Below, one piece after another: positions 1-6,678 of a stretch of DNA of 26,431 nucleotides. Under the pieces are notes generated by a model. That model was not told the origin of the DNA, did no database searches, and saw only the letters and a program-made list of their open reading frames with translations. This stretch comes from CAZTPJ01 sp964614515. GTDB lineage: Bacteria > Planctomycetota > Phycisphaerae > Phycisphaerales > UBA1924. The stretch covers positions 1 to 26,431 of the forward strand of contig CAZTPJ010000052.1 in NCBI GenBank assembly GCA_964614515.1. The letters are read 5' to 3'. Each line of letters begins with the position of its first letter. Within the stretch, counting starts at the first letter, position 1. Both the position numbers and the translations under genes were made by a program.

Positions 1-281
1 GCGTGCCCCGACGTGCCGCGTCGTGCCCCGAGAACGGCACGTTTTGGGCACCATTGTGCCGTGAAATCCTAGAGAACAAGGTCCGACTTTCTGATGTTCG
101 ACCTGGCGCAGGTGACGAGGCGCGCGGCTGACGATGTGCGTGGCTGCGGAGTGCGCGGCTGACGATGTCGCGTGGCTGCGGAGCGCGTGGCGGTGGGGTG
201 GTCGCGCTGTGCCGCTTTGGGTCTCGCGCTCGTGGCTCGCTGCTGGCTGGCTGCTGTTCAGTGGGAGCGGCGCATCCGCGG
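1..281. repeat. Non-coding left edge downstream of the integrase, with short repeats
   Basis: No convincing gene lies here. Three 10-bp units with core CGTGCCSCG sit end to end at 1-30. Next is an inverted repeat, ACGGCAC at 34-40 against GTGCCGT at 56-62. A 31/32-bp tandem duplication follows: the unit beginning GCGCGGCTGACGATGT occupies 122-152 and again 153-184, with one inserted base. Since the recombinase gene ends at 282 and reads toward this edge, the stretch is where an attachment site and arm-type recombinase sites would be expected. That role is inference. I found no tRNA gene and no clear copy of this sequence elsewhere in the window. Confidence 0.45.
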
Positions 282-1319
282 CTATGCCGACAAGCGCGGC
301 AGGCTGGCGATCGCCGCCGCGGCCGGGAGTTGGCCTTCATCCGTGTACGCCTCAAGCGTCAACTTGACATCGCGGTGCCGCATGATCTTCTGCGCCACGG
401 CCGGGGGAACCTGCGACTTGGCCAGCATCGTCGCCAGCGAGTGCCGCAGGCTGTGCAGGACGACCCTGCGGCCGCGTTCATCGACTTCGGCGATGCCAGC
501 GTGCGCGAGGTCCGTGCGGAACTGGGGCATGGACGGGATGGCGCTGAACACCAGATCGGCGCTGCGGCCGCGACGCTCTCGTAGCGACTGCGCGAGATCG
601 GGTGCTAGCGGGACGGTTTCGGGTTTGCGGCTCTTGGTGATCGCGCCGGGGAGTTCGACGTAGGGGTTGGCCGCGTCGAGGTGAAGGTGGCACCAGCAAA
701 TGGCGGCCGCCTCAGCGCGGCGCAGACCGGTCGCGAGCATGAACTGGTAAACGGCGGCACGCTCGGGCGGAGCCGCAGCCAAGAGCGACCTGCACTCTTC
801 GATGCTCAAGGCGCGGCGCTTCTTCTCGGGGATGACTCTGTTCTTGGCGACCCTGTCGCATGGGTTGCGTTCGAGGATTCCGTTTCGCACGCACCAGGCA
901 AAGAACGCGGACAGATCGGCGCGGTGGGCGTTGACGGTGCGGGCCGAGCGCCCCAGCGAACTCAGGTCGGCCAGGTGGGCGGCGATGCTGCGCGGCGTGC
1001 AGTCTCGCAGGCAGCGCCAGCGTCGCGATGCGATGGCCGCTTCGAGGTGCTTGCGCACGTTGTAGTGGTACATGTCATCGCGGCCTCGCCGGACCAGATC
1101 GGCGAGGTATTGTTCGAGCGGCTCACGAATCGGCCGTCTTGCCTCGCGCGGGTCGGCTTCGAGAATCCCGGCCTTGATCCGCTCGGTGATGGCCATCGCC
1201 TCGGCGAGCAGGTGTTGTGCGACGGACTTGTCGGCTGCGACGACCTTGCGGATGCGCACACCGCGATGATCGACGTAGTCGATGCCCCAGCGGCTGTCAC
1301 GTTTGTAGATGCTTCCCAT
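282..1319 (-). CDS. Tyrosine recombinase / phage-type integrase
   Basis: A 345-residue site-specific recombinase that would cut and rejoin DNA at the element's attachment sites. The N-terminal region (about 60-160) fits the SAM-like core-binding domain, and the catalytic domain follows. The tyrosine recombinase set is visible: R200 in TGLRRAEA, a lysine at about 229 in TKSRKPE, H289 and R292 in HSLRHS, H315 in MRHRDVKLT and the nucleophile Y325 in LEAYTD. The length is normal for the family. I chose the ATG at 1319 because GGGAG lies 8 bases upstream and the protein then begins MGSIYKRDSRW, a usual integrase start. A TTG at 1367 would add 16 residues without clear support. The gene lies at the outer end of a mobile element, downstream of an excisionase-like gene, and is probably co-transcribed with it. 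Confidence 0.93.
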   Translation of the reverse strand: MGSIYKRDSRWGIDYVDHRGVRIRKVVAADKSVAQHLLAEAMAITERIKAGILEADPREARRPIREPLEQYLADLVRRGRDDMYHYNVRKHLEAAIASRRWRCLRDCTPRSIAAHLADLSSLGRSARTVNAHRADLSAFFAWCVRNGILERNPCDRVAKNRVIPEKKRRALSIEECRSLLAAAPPERAAVYQFMLATGLRRAEAAAICWCHLHLDAANPYVELPGAITKSRKPETVPLAPDLAQSLRERRGRSADLVFSAIPSMPQFRTDLAHAGIAEVDERGRRVVLHSLRHSLATMLAKSQVPPAVAQKIMRHRDVKLTLEAYTDEGQLPAAAAIASLPRLSA

Positions 1320-1470
1320 CTGTGCTGCTCCCGCCTGCCCGGCCTCGCGCCGGGCGCGGACGATCAAGGGCTTCGATGCTGGCGGAAGGCAAGTCCGAGG
1401 CCGCGAGAAACTGCCCCTTGGCGGCCTGGTCGCGATTCGCGGCGCTCGATTCCTGGGATGAGTGCGGCCA

Positions 1471-1689
1471 TTACTCGGATCCTCCCTTGGCGATGTACGC
1501 CTCGATGGAGGCGACGGTGATGCGTGTCGCGCGGCCGCACCGAACGGCCGTCAGTTCGCCAAGGCCGACCAATCGCCAGATCGAGCGCGGTGAGATCGCG
1601 AGGGTTCGTGCGGCGTCGTTGATGCGAAGGAGCAGGGGCGGGGGTGTGCGCTCGGGCAGGTCGGCCGAGGGCTCAGAGAGATGGATCAT
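1471..1689 (-). CDS. Excisionase-family helix-turn-helix protein
   Basis: A 72-residue DNA-binding protein. Residues 20-66 fit the excisionase/MerR-like winged helix fold: LRINDAARTLAIS, then SIWRLVGLGELTAVR, then a strand and a final helix, SIEAYIAKG. Proteins of this kind act as directionality factors for the adjacent recombinase or as small repressors. The ATG at 1689 is chosen over one 16 codons upstream because an almost perfect AGGAGGT lies 7 bases before it. It sits 151 bases upstream of the integrase start and directly downstream of the iteron array at 1771-1851, which is a natural candidate for its binding site. That pairing is inference. Confidence 0.8.
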   Translation of the reverse strand: MIHLSEPSADLPERTPPPLLLRINDAARTLAISPRSIWRLVGLGELTAVRCGRATRITVASIEAYIAKGGSE

Positions 1690-1770
1690 CGATCGCACCT
1701 CCTCCCATCCGCAAGGCACTCTTCCGTGGAGCCCCACAGGACTGCGCGACCGCTGGAAGTCATTTCAATC

Positions 1771-1851
1771 GCGCAGAACGCGCAATACGCGCAGAACCCA
1801 TCGCGCCGACAACCACTCGACCGAGTTCTGCGCGTTGTGCGCGATGTGCGC
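1771..1851. repeat. Convergent array of six 9-bp iterons (27-27-27 bp layout)
   Basis: Three head-to-tail 9-mers, GCGCAGAAC, GCGCAATAC and GCGCAGAAC, occupy 1771-1797. After a spacer of exactly 27 bp, three 9-mers in the opposite orientation, GTTCTGCGC, GTTGTGCGC and GATGTGCGC, occupy 1825-1851. The two arms are near-perfect inverted copies (23 of 27 positions), with the inner 10-11 bases exact. A weaker related 9-mer, GGACTGCGC, is at 1738-1746. The array fills the gap between the replication gene stop (1868) and the excisionase-like start (1689). It could be a replication origin, an operator, or arm sites for excision. As RNA it could also form a long hairpin that ends or attenuates transcription from the replication gene. 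Confidence 0.75.
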
Positions 1852-1867
1852 GCTTGATAGCGACAGG

Positions 1868-4528
1868 TCATTGGCCACCCCCCCGGTCCCACAGCGGGTT
1901 TACGAGGTACTTCGGGGAGGCGGGGCGACCAGGAGCCTTGTCCTTCGGGGCTTGGCGTCGTAGGTATCCCAGTTCGGCCAGCAAGTCGAGAGCGGGGTCG
2001 ATGTCTTCGGCGACTTGCACCAGAACGAACCGCACGGCCGTGAAGCAATCGCGCCGGGAGAACTCGTCGTCCCCGGTGCGTTCGAGCCAGCCCAGAATGC
2101 GTTCGGCGATCGCTACCCGCGTCTCGCAACCGACCACGCTGGCAGCCAGTCGCTCGTGGGCGATGAGGTACGGAGCCCACACCAGAGCCGCTCGCATGGT
2201 TTCGATGTTCACCACGAGTTGGTCAGCGGGAAAGCGCGGACGGGCACCACCGAAGACTTCGAGAACATGCAACACCATCGCGATCCGAGCGATGGCTCCG
2301 CAGAGTTTCGCACCCCAGGCCTTGCGGTCCGACAGGCCGCCACCTCGGTGCAACTCACGCTCAACCTGCTGCTCGAACTCGATGGACGCCTGGACGGACT
2401 CATCGTCGAGACGAAGGACTCGCGGCGATCCGAGTTCGAGTTCCATCTGGAGCAGGCGACGGATGGCTCCCGTGTATGCCATGACGCACTGCTCGTCAAC
2501 GGGCGGCGCACCGATGCGGCGTCGACCGATCATGCCGATGGGGACGCTCGGCAGGAATCGGGCCAGGAGTCCCCGGCCGTGTGCCGCGCGACTGGTGAAC
2601 ATCCCCCGCACGGCCTCGGGCTGAACCACCATCGCGACGTTCAGGCAGGGGCTCTGCAGATCTTCCCTCGGACGCCCCTTGCGTCGAACGCGAACCCGAT
2701 CGCCCGCGTGGGCTTTGAGCCATGCGCCGAGGTTCGGCCGCGCCTTCTCGTCGTATCGGCCCATGAGCACATCCAGAGCGTCGCCCTCTGGCGAGGCGAC
2801 AAGGCCTCGTTCCGCGTTTTCAATGAGCAACTCGACGATGGCCTCGGAAGTCGCATCATCGACCACGAGTGTCGGGGGGCGGATGTCCTTATCCTCCGCT
2901 GCCTCCTGCGCCAGGGCGATGGCCTCCTCGCGGGCGACGGCATCACCGTCGGCTGCTCGACTGCGTGCTCGCTTCAACTGCTGCTCCCGCAGCAATCTTC
3001 GCTCACCCGCGGCCGCGATCTCGGGGGCGAGGAGTTCGGCCTGCTCGGCCTCCCACTCGTGCAACGGATCTAGCATTCGCCGAAACGTCACGGACTTGCG
3101 CTCGCCGGACTCGAGCAGCGTGAGCGTCCACAGCGCGGGGATCTCGCGCCAGCCGGGGCGGATCTCGATGACGAATTTCTGTGAAACGCACGTTCCGGTG
3201 ATCGCCAGCAGCAGCATCGCCGGCAGGTCCACCGGCACCTGCAGTTCCTCCGCAATCCCCGCGCAGAACGCGCGAATCGCGATAAGAGCGGGCGGGAACG
3301 CCACATCGACGGGAAATGCCATCGGGGGAGGGCCGAGGAACAGAGGCGTCGGAGGTCCCCACGGGTCCGACTCGACGGTGTTGGTCGTTGGCTTGTTGTT
3401 CTGCTTCGCTACAAACTCCGCGTAGCCCGGTTCGAGAGCCCCACGCACATCGATCCAGGTCAGTCCCTCGCCCCGGTTGTGCAGGTTGCGATACGCGATC
3501 TTCCCGTCATCGCCGACGATCACCGAGATGTCGGACCCGCCGGTGCTCACACAGTCCGGCACGACCGGGCAACGATCGAGATGAAGCAACGTGGTATCGC
3601 CCTTCCGCACGGCGTTGCACACCGTTACGCCGTGGCCCTCCAAATATTGGCGAACGTCTTCGGCCGTGTGTTCAAACGCCTCGAACTTGTGATAGGACCG
3701 CGATGCGCGATGTTTGACGGACTTCGATGCATTCACGCTCCCCCTCAGCCGCGTTCGTACGGCGATTGCCTCCAGTGCTTCGCGCGACACAACCTTGATG
3801 GCGTCGGGCGCGCTGAGGAGTACGGCGCGGCGATGCGGCCGGTCTTCGATTCCTTCAACGCCGACCAGGTTTTCGCCCTTTCGAGCCATCGTCCCGGCAA
3901 TTTTCGTGATGCGTGCCGCGTTGTAGACTGAGCGATCGATTTTGACGGCGTCATCGTCGAATCGGGCGGCAAGTGACGCGAGTACATCCTTCACGAGTCC
4001 GCCATCGTCGGTCGGCAGGTCGATGCGGTAGAGGAGGTGATGCCCGTTGCCGGACATCACACGGACCGGGTCAGCCCACCCCAGCTGACCGAGGAATCCA
4101 CAAACGTCCTCGGCCTTGGCTGCGGCAAACGAGAGTTCTGCGTCCGTGGCGCTCACGTCGGCGGGACGAACCGGGTCGAGGTCAATGAGAATCCATCCGC
4201 GGCGCAGAATGTCGTTATCGCTCGTCGTCGTCGGGATGCCGTCGATGAGTCTGTTGTTGGCACGCGCCAACAACGCGGGCAGCACTGGGTTCAGGCTGAT
4301 GTAAGTGGCGGGCGCGCGGCCGGAAGCATTCAGTTCCGCGATTGCTGCGGCGGCCTCGTCGATGTGGGCGTGCTGGAAGTACCCGCCGGTGGTCGAGCGG
4401 TAGGTCGAGCCAGGCCGGGATTGGCACTTCGGCGCACGGATTTCAAAGACGCAGTTGTCGGACACGAGGATTCGCAGGTATCGCGCGATGCGCTCAACGG
4501 GCGATTTTGGTGCGGGGTCACCGTGCAT
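1868..4528 (-). CDS. Primase-like / DUF3987 replication protein
   Basis: An 886-residue protein. The N-terminal third resembles an archaeo-eukaryotic primase (AEP) domain: a DxD pair in WILIDLDP (D116, D118), the SGNGHH signature at 159-164, and VKIDRSVYN with D198. The C-terminal half is a DUF3987 (YfjI-like) domain, with the ESGERKS loop that replaces a standard P-loop in that family and the later MVVQPEAVRGMFTS stretch. Such fusions replicate satellites, phages and integrative elements. Between the two lies a long acidic and basic helical segment rich in A, E and R. The start at 4528 has GGGAGG 7 bases upstream and overlaps the preceding small gene by 11 bases; a longer ORF from 4759 is discarded because it would overlap that gene entirely. 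The primase assignment rests on motifs only, and the DUF3987 call is firmer. Confidence 0.85.
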   Translation of the reverse strand: MHGDPAPKSPVERIARYLRILVSDNCVFEIRAPKCQSRPGSTYRSTTGGYFQHAHIDEAAAAIAELNASGRAPATYISLNPVLPALLARANNRLIDGIPTTTSDNDILRRGWILIDLDPVRPADVSATDAELSFAAAKAEDVCGFLGQLGWADPVRVMSGNGHHLLYRIDLPTDDGGLVKDVLASLAARFDDDAVKIDRSVYNAARITKIAGTMARKGENLVGVEGIEDRPHRRAVLLSAPDAIKVVSREALEAIAVRTRLRGSVNASKSVKHRASRSYHKFEAFEHTAEDVRQYLEGHGVTVCNAVRKGDTTLLHLDRCPVVPDCVSTGGSDISVIVGDDGKIAYRNLHNRGEGLTWIDVRGALEPGYAEFVAKQNNKPTTNTVESDPWGPPTPLFLGPPPMAFPVDVAFPPALIAIRAFCAGIAEELQVPVDLPAMLLLAITGTCVSQKFVIEIRPGWREIPALWTLTLLESGERKSVTFRRMLDPLHEWEAEQAELLAPEIAAAGERRLLREQQLKRARSRAADGDAVAREEAIALAQEAAEDKDIRPPTLVVDDATSEAIVELLIENAERGLVASPEGDALDVLMGRYDEKARPNLGAWLKAHAGDRVRVRRKGRPREDLQSPCLNVAMVVQPEAVRGMFTSRAAHGRGLLARFLPSVPIGMIGRRRIGAPPVDEQCVMAYTGAIRRLLQMELELGSPRVLRLDDESVQASIEFEQQVERELHRGGGLSDRKAWGAKLCGAIARIAMVLHVLEVFGGARPRFPADQLVVNIETMRAALVWAPYLIAHERLAASVVGCETRVAIAERILGWLERTGDDEFSRRDCFTAVRFVLVQVAEDIDPALDLLAELGYLRRQAPKDKAPGRPASPKYLVNPLWDRGGGQ

Positions 4529-4781
4529 CGCGGGCCTCCCTTCCGACCAGGCGGTGAAGAGTGAGCGCGTCGATGCGAACCAATCGGCCGAGCCGAGCGG
4601 CGGGGAGTCTGCCTGCACCGATAAGCCGACGAATCGTCGAGGGTTGCACACGCAAAGCGGTTGCCGCTTCACGCACCGTCGCATAAGATCCTGCGGAGTT
4701 GGATGGTCTTGCCACGCGCCCCGCCGCCAGCGGGGTGTGGGCGTTTTTGGGCGGAGCAAGCGCCGGAGTCCGATTGGTCAT
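4518..4781 (-). CDS. Small excisionase-type helix-turn-helix protein
   Basis: An 87-residue protein with a proline- and alanine-rich N-terminal tail and a helix-turn-helix at about 32-80: YATVREAATALRVQPSTIRR, LIGAGRLPAARLGR, LVRIDALTLHRLV. This is the excisionase/MerR-like pattern also seen in the gene at 1471-1689. The start has AGGAGG 7 bases upstream. The start codon overlaps the stop of the upstream gene as ATGA, and the stop overlaps the start of the replication gene by 11 bases, so the three genes form one translationally coupled unit. The role is probably control of the replication or excision genes (inference). Confidence 0.8.
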   Translation of the reverse strand: MTNRTPALAPPKNAHTPLAAGRVARPSNSAGSYATVREAATALRVQPSTIRRLIGAGRLPAARLGRLVRIDALTLHRLVGREARDAR

Positions 4782-4993
4782 TGGCGAGCCTCCTGGCCAC
4801 GCGCTGACGCAATTCGGCGCAGTTCGTCGGCAATCCTCCGGACATCTGACTCAGAGAACACCCGAGCGTTGCCCGCCCGACCGACGGGTCGGATGCGGCG
4901 CGACTTGATGATGTAGTCGATCTGATGCGGTGTCGCCCCCGTGCGGCGTTGGATTTTGCCGATCGTCGGCATCGATGGCAGAAGCGTGGACAT
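4778..4993 (-). CDS. MerR-like small DNA-binding protein
   Basis: A 71-residue protein. TIGKIQRRTGATPHQIDYII, KSRRIRPVGRAGNARVFSES and DVRRIADELRRI match the winged helix-turn-helix of the MerR superfamily, including the RVFSESDVRRI wing-to-helix pattern. It has no effector domain, so it resembles phage-type regulators rather than metal sensors. It is the first gene of the coupled regulator-regulator-replication unit, with an ATGA overlap at its 3' end. Only a moderate ribosome binding site (AGGGA) is seen. The paired 19-bp dyads at 5063-5102 lie 70-110 bases upstream and are its most likely operator (inference). Confidence 0.75.
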   Translation of the reverse strand: MSTLLPSMPTIGKIQRRTGATPHQIDYIIKSRRIRPVGRAGNARVFSESDVRRIADELRRIASARGQEARQ

Positions 4994-5062
4994 TGTGGCA
5001 GTCCCTGATCCGGACCGGTCTCCGGCACACGATGCCGGGTAATGGGTCCTCAGGAACTACCG

Positions 5063-5102
5063 CGTGACATTTGGCGTCACGGGCGTGACATTCGGCGTCA
5101 CG
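5063..5102. promoter_or_regulatory. Two 19-bp dyad-symmetric sites in tandem, 21-bp period
   Basis: CGTGACATTTGGCGTCACG lies at 5063-5081 and CGTGACATTCGGCGTCACG at 5084-5102. They differ at one base in the 7-bp centre, and each has perfect CGTGAC/GTCACG arms. Their 21-bp spacing puts them on the same face of the helix. They lie 10 bases after the stop of the gene at 5113 and upstream of the MerR-like gene. This geometry is typical of a repressor operator with cooperative binding. A weaker alternative is a structure that ends transcription of the upstream gene, but no T-run follows. Confidence 0.65.
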
Positions 5103-5112
5103 ACCAACCTAT

Positions 5113-6624
5113 TCAGGTCTGCCAATCTACCAATGACGTAGGCCGGTAGACGAACGATCCATCGGAGGCGTCTGGAATGGCGTCCGTGAGGTGTGCGGCG
5201 ATGCGAGGCATGTTTGCGTTCCGAATCTTGTCAATCACCCGCGAAATCGCTTTCCGAACGGTCTGTCGTGCCCGTTGAATGGGGGGCTGGTCGAGCCTCT
5301 GGGACCGACCACCCGGGCGTATATCGCGGTCTCGACGTTTCAGAAGCTTTCTAAGTTTCTCCTGTTCCGGATGCAGTTCATCCCTCGTCAGGCGCTCTGC
5401 CGCTGGCTCATCCCCGCGACCGTTGGCCGCTTCGATCTCGGTCTTTGTTTGAGCGATGTTCTCCCCGCACTCTCTAATCTCTTCCTCGAGATCGTCCCTC
5501 GCCTGGGCATCAAGGGTCTCGATGGACGTGCCTTCGGAAACACTTTCCTTCTCGAATTGCGGCAACTCGTCAGAAGACCGTATCGACCGGGAATCCCAGG
5601 GTTTTTGTGCGTCCTGCGGCTGGCGTGCTCTGTTGCCCATCAGGTCGATCGCAGACAGAGGACTGCCCCTGGCTCGAATTAACTGCCAGATGTAGTCAAG
5701 GCCGTCGTACTCCGATAGCAGGGTTTCCTCCGAGTCGAACTTAAGTCGCCACATTCCCCCTTCGAGGCGGAACACATACGTCCGTGGATCGGCTTCCTTG
5801 AACTCCCTAGTCGTTGGGTCGCGCTCATCCATGTGTTCTTTAGGCTTATGCTTCTTTTCCAACCGCGCCTGAATCTCCCGCTCCTCGCGGTCGAGTTGGA
5901 CTCCAATGTGGTCCCACCCCGCGTCCGGCACCGGGTAAGGGATGGGGAACGCCTTAGCGTCGCGCAAGAGACCCTCACGCGCGGCTTTTACCAGATAGTC
6001 ACGCAGATCGCCCGTGTAATTCTGCGCCGCGGGCGGGTCGTAGGACGTGAGCAGTTTTGCCTGAATCGCAGCCTTCAGTTCGTTCTCGGCGGGCGGCCGG
6101 CCGTTCGGTAACGAAAGAATGCCCATCATCCGGTGCGAGAGAACAGTGCAGGCGAGCCCGCGCAGAGCTGCGAGCATGCTTCCGCCGGTGTGGTCGAACG
6201 CTCGCGAGACAGGAGCGCCAGGGGCATACAACGCGTTCGCTTCGTCGATCGCGTGTCGATCAAGGAGTAGAGGCAGCGCTCGATGACATGTCCCGGCGAT
6301 GCTTGCTGACAGGCGGTCGATCGACGCCCGACGGTCTATGTCGAGAACCCGAGCCTCCTCATCCGGTGGCAACCTCACCGGCCCGTCTGGTGGAAGTCTG
6401 ATAACTTCCGTGTCGCGGACGACTTCAGCCCAATCTGCTTCTGACATTACTCCGTTACCTTGCTGCCGAGACACGGTCGTGGGGGCCATGATCCTGGCGA
6501 ACGAACTCCACTCCGACGCCAGAATCGTCAAGTCGCCGAGGAACACCGATGCGGCGAGATACACCGGAGCGATGCGGTGCTGGTACTCCAAGAATGCCGC
6601 CCGTTCCCATGGTTCCAAGGCCAT
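5113..6624 (-). CDS. Unknown protein with winged-helix/coiled-coil type C-terminus
   Basis: A 503-residue protein of no recognised family. It is predicted cytoplasmic, since I see no signal peptide or membrane segment. From about residue 285, YVFRLEGGMWRLKFDSEET followed by a stretch around DYIWQLIRARGSPLSAIDL looks like a winged-helix unit. A charged coiled coil follows (about 372-430, LDAQARDDLEEEI onward), then RARQTVRKAISRVIDKIRNANMP and a final HL..AI-type segment ending in VYRP. I recall the same order of blocks at the C-terminus of various regulatory proteins in high-GC bacteria, but the name and function are unknown to me. The ATG at 6624 is the first start after an in-frame stop and has no clear ribosome binding site. 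It begins 54 bases after hsdM. Base composition is visibly less GC-rich than in the neighbours, which suggests transfer. Confidence 0.7.
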   Translation of the reverse strand: MALEPWERAAFLEYQHRIAPVYLAASVFLGDLTILASEWSSFARIMAPTTVSRQQGNGVMSEADWAEVVRDTEVIRLPPDGPVRLPPDEEARVLDIDRRASIDRLSASIAGTCHRALPLLLDRHAIDEANALYAPGAPVSRAFDHTGGSMLAALRGLACTVLSHRMMGILSLPNGRPPAENELKAAIQAKLLTSYDPPAAQNYTGDLRDYLVKAAREGLLRDAKAFPIPYPVPDAGWDHIGVQLDREEREIQARLEKKHKPKEHMDERDPTTREFKEADPRTYVFRLEGGMWRLKFDSEETLLSEYDGLDYIWQLIRARGSPLSAIDLMGNRARQPQDAQKPWDSRSIRSSDELPQFEKESVSEGTSIETLDAQARDDLEEEIRECGENIAQTKTEIEAANGRGDEPAAERLTRDELHPEQEKLRKLLKRRDRDIRPGGRSQRLDQPPIQRARQTVRKAISRVIDKIRNANMPRIAAHLTDAIPDASDGSFVYRPTSLVDWQT

Positions 6625-6657
6625 GATTGAGCGTATCCAGGCTGGACATGGCGGATA

Positions 6658-6675
6658 GGTGAATTACGTTTCACC
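6658..6675. other. Small inverted repeat after hsdM
   Basis: GGTGAA at 6658-6663 and TTCACC at 6670-6675, with a 6-base loop, lie immediately 3' of the hsdM stop. No T-run follows on the minus strand, so it is at best a weak terminator or an operator for the gene starting at 6624. Confidence 0.3.
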
Positions 6676-6678
6676 GAC

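Noticed and set aside
1..30. Three 10-bp repeats considered as part of a CRISPR or plasmid iteron array.
   Set aside because: The units are adjacent with no spacers and number only three; there are no cas genes in the window.
1364..1471. A 35-residue ORF on the minus strand between the excisionase-like gene and the integrase, overlapping the former's stop as TAATG.
   Set aside because: No ribosome binding site of its own and an Arg/Gly-rich product without recognisable features; the integrase has its own good start at 1319. It may only be leader sequence.
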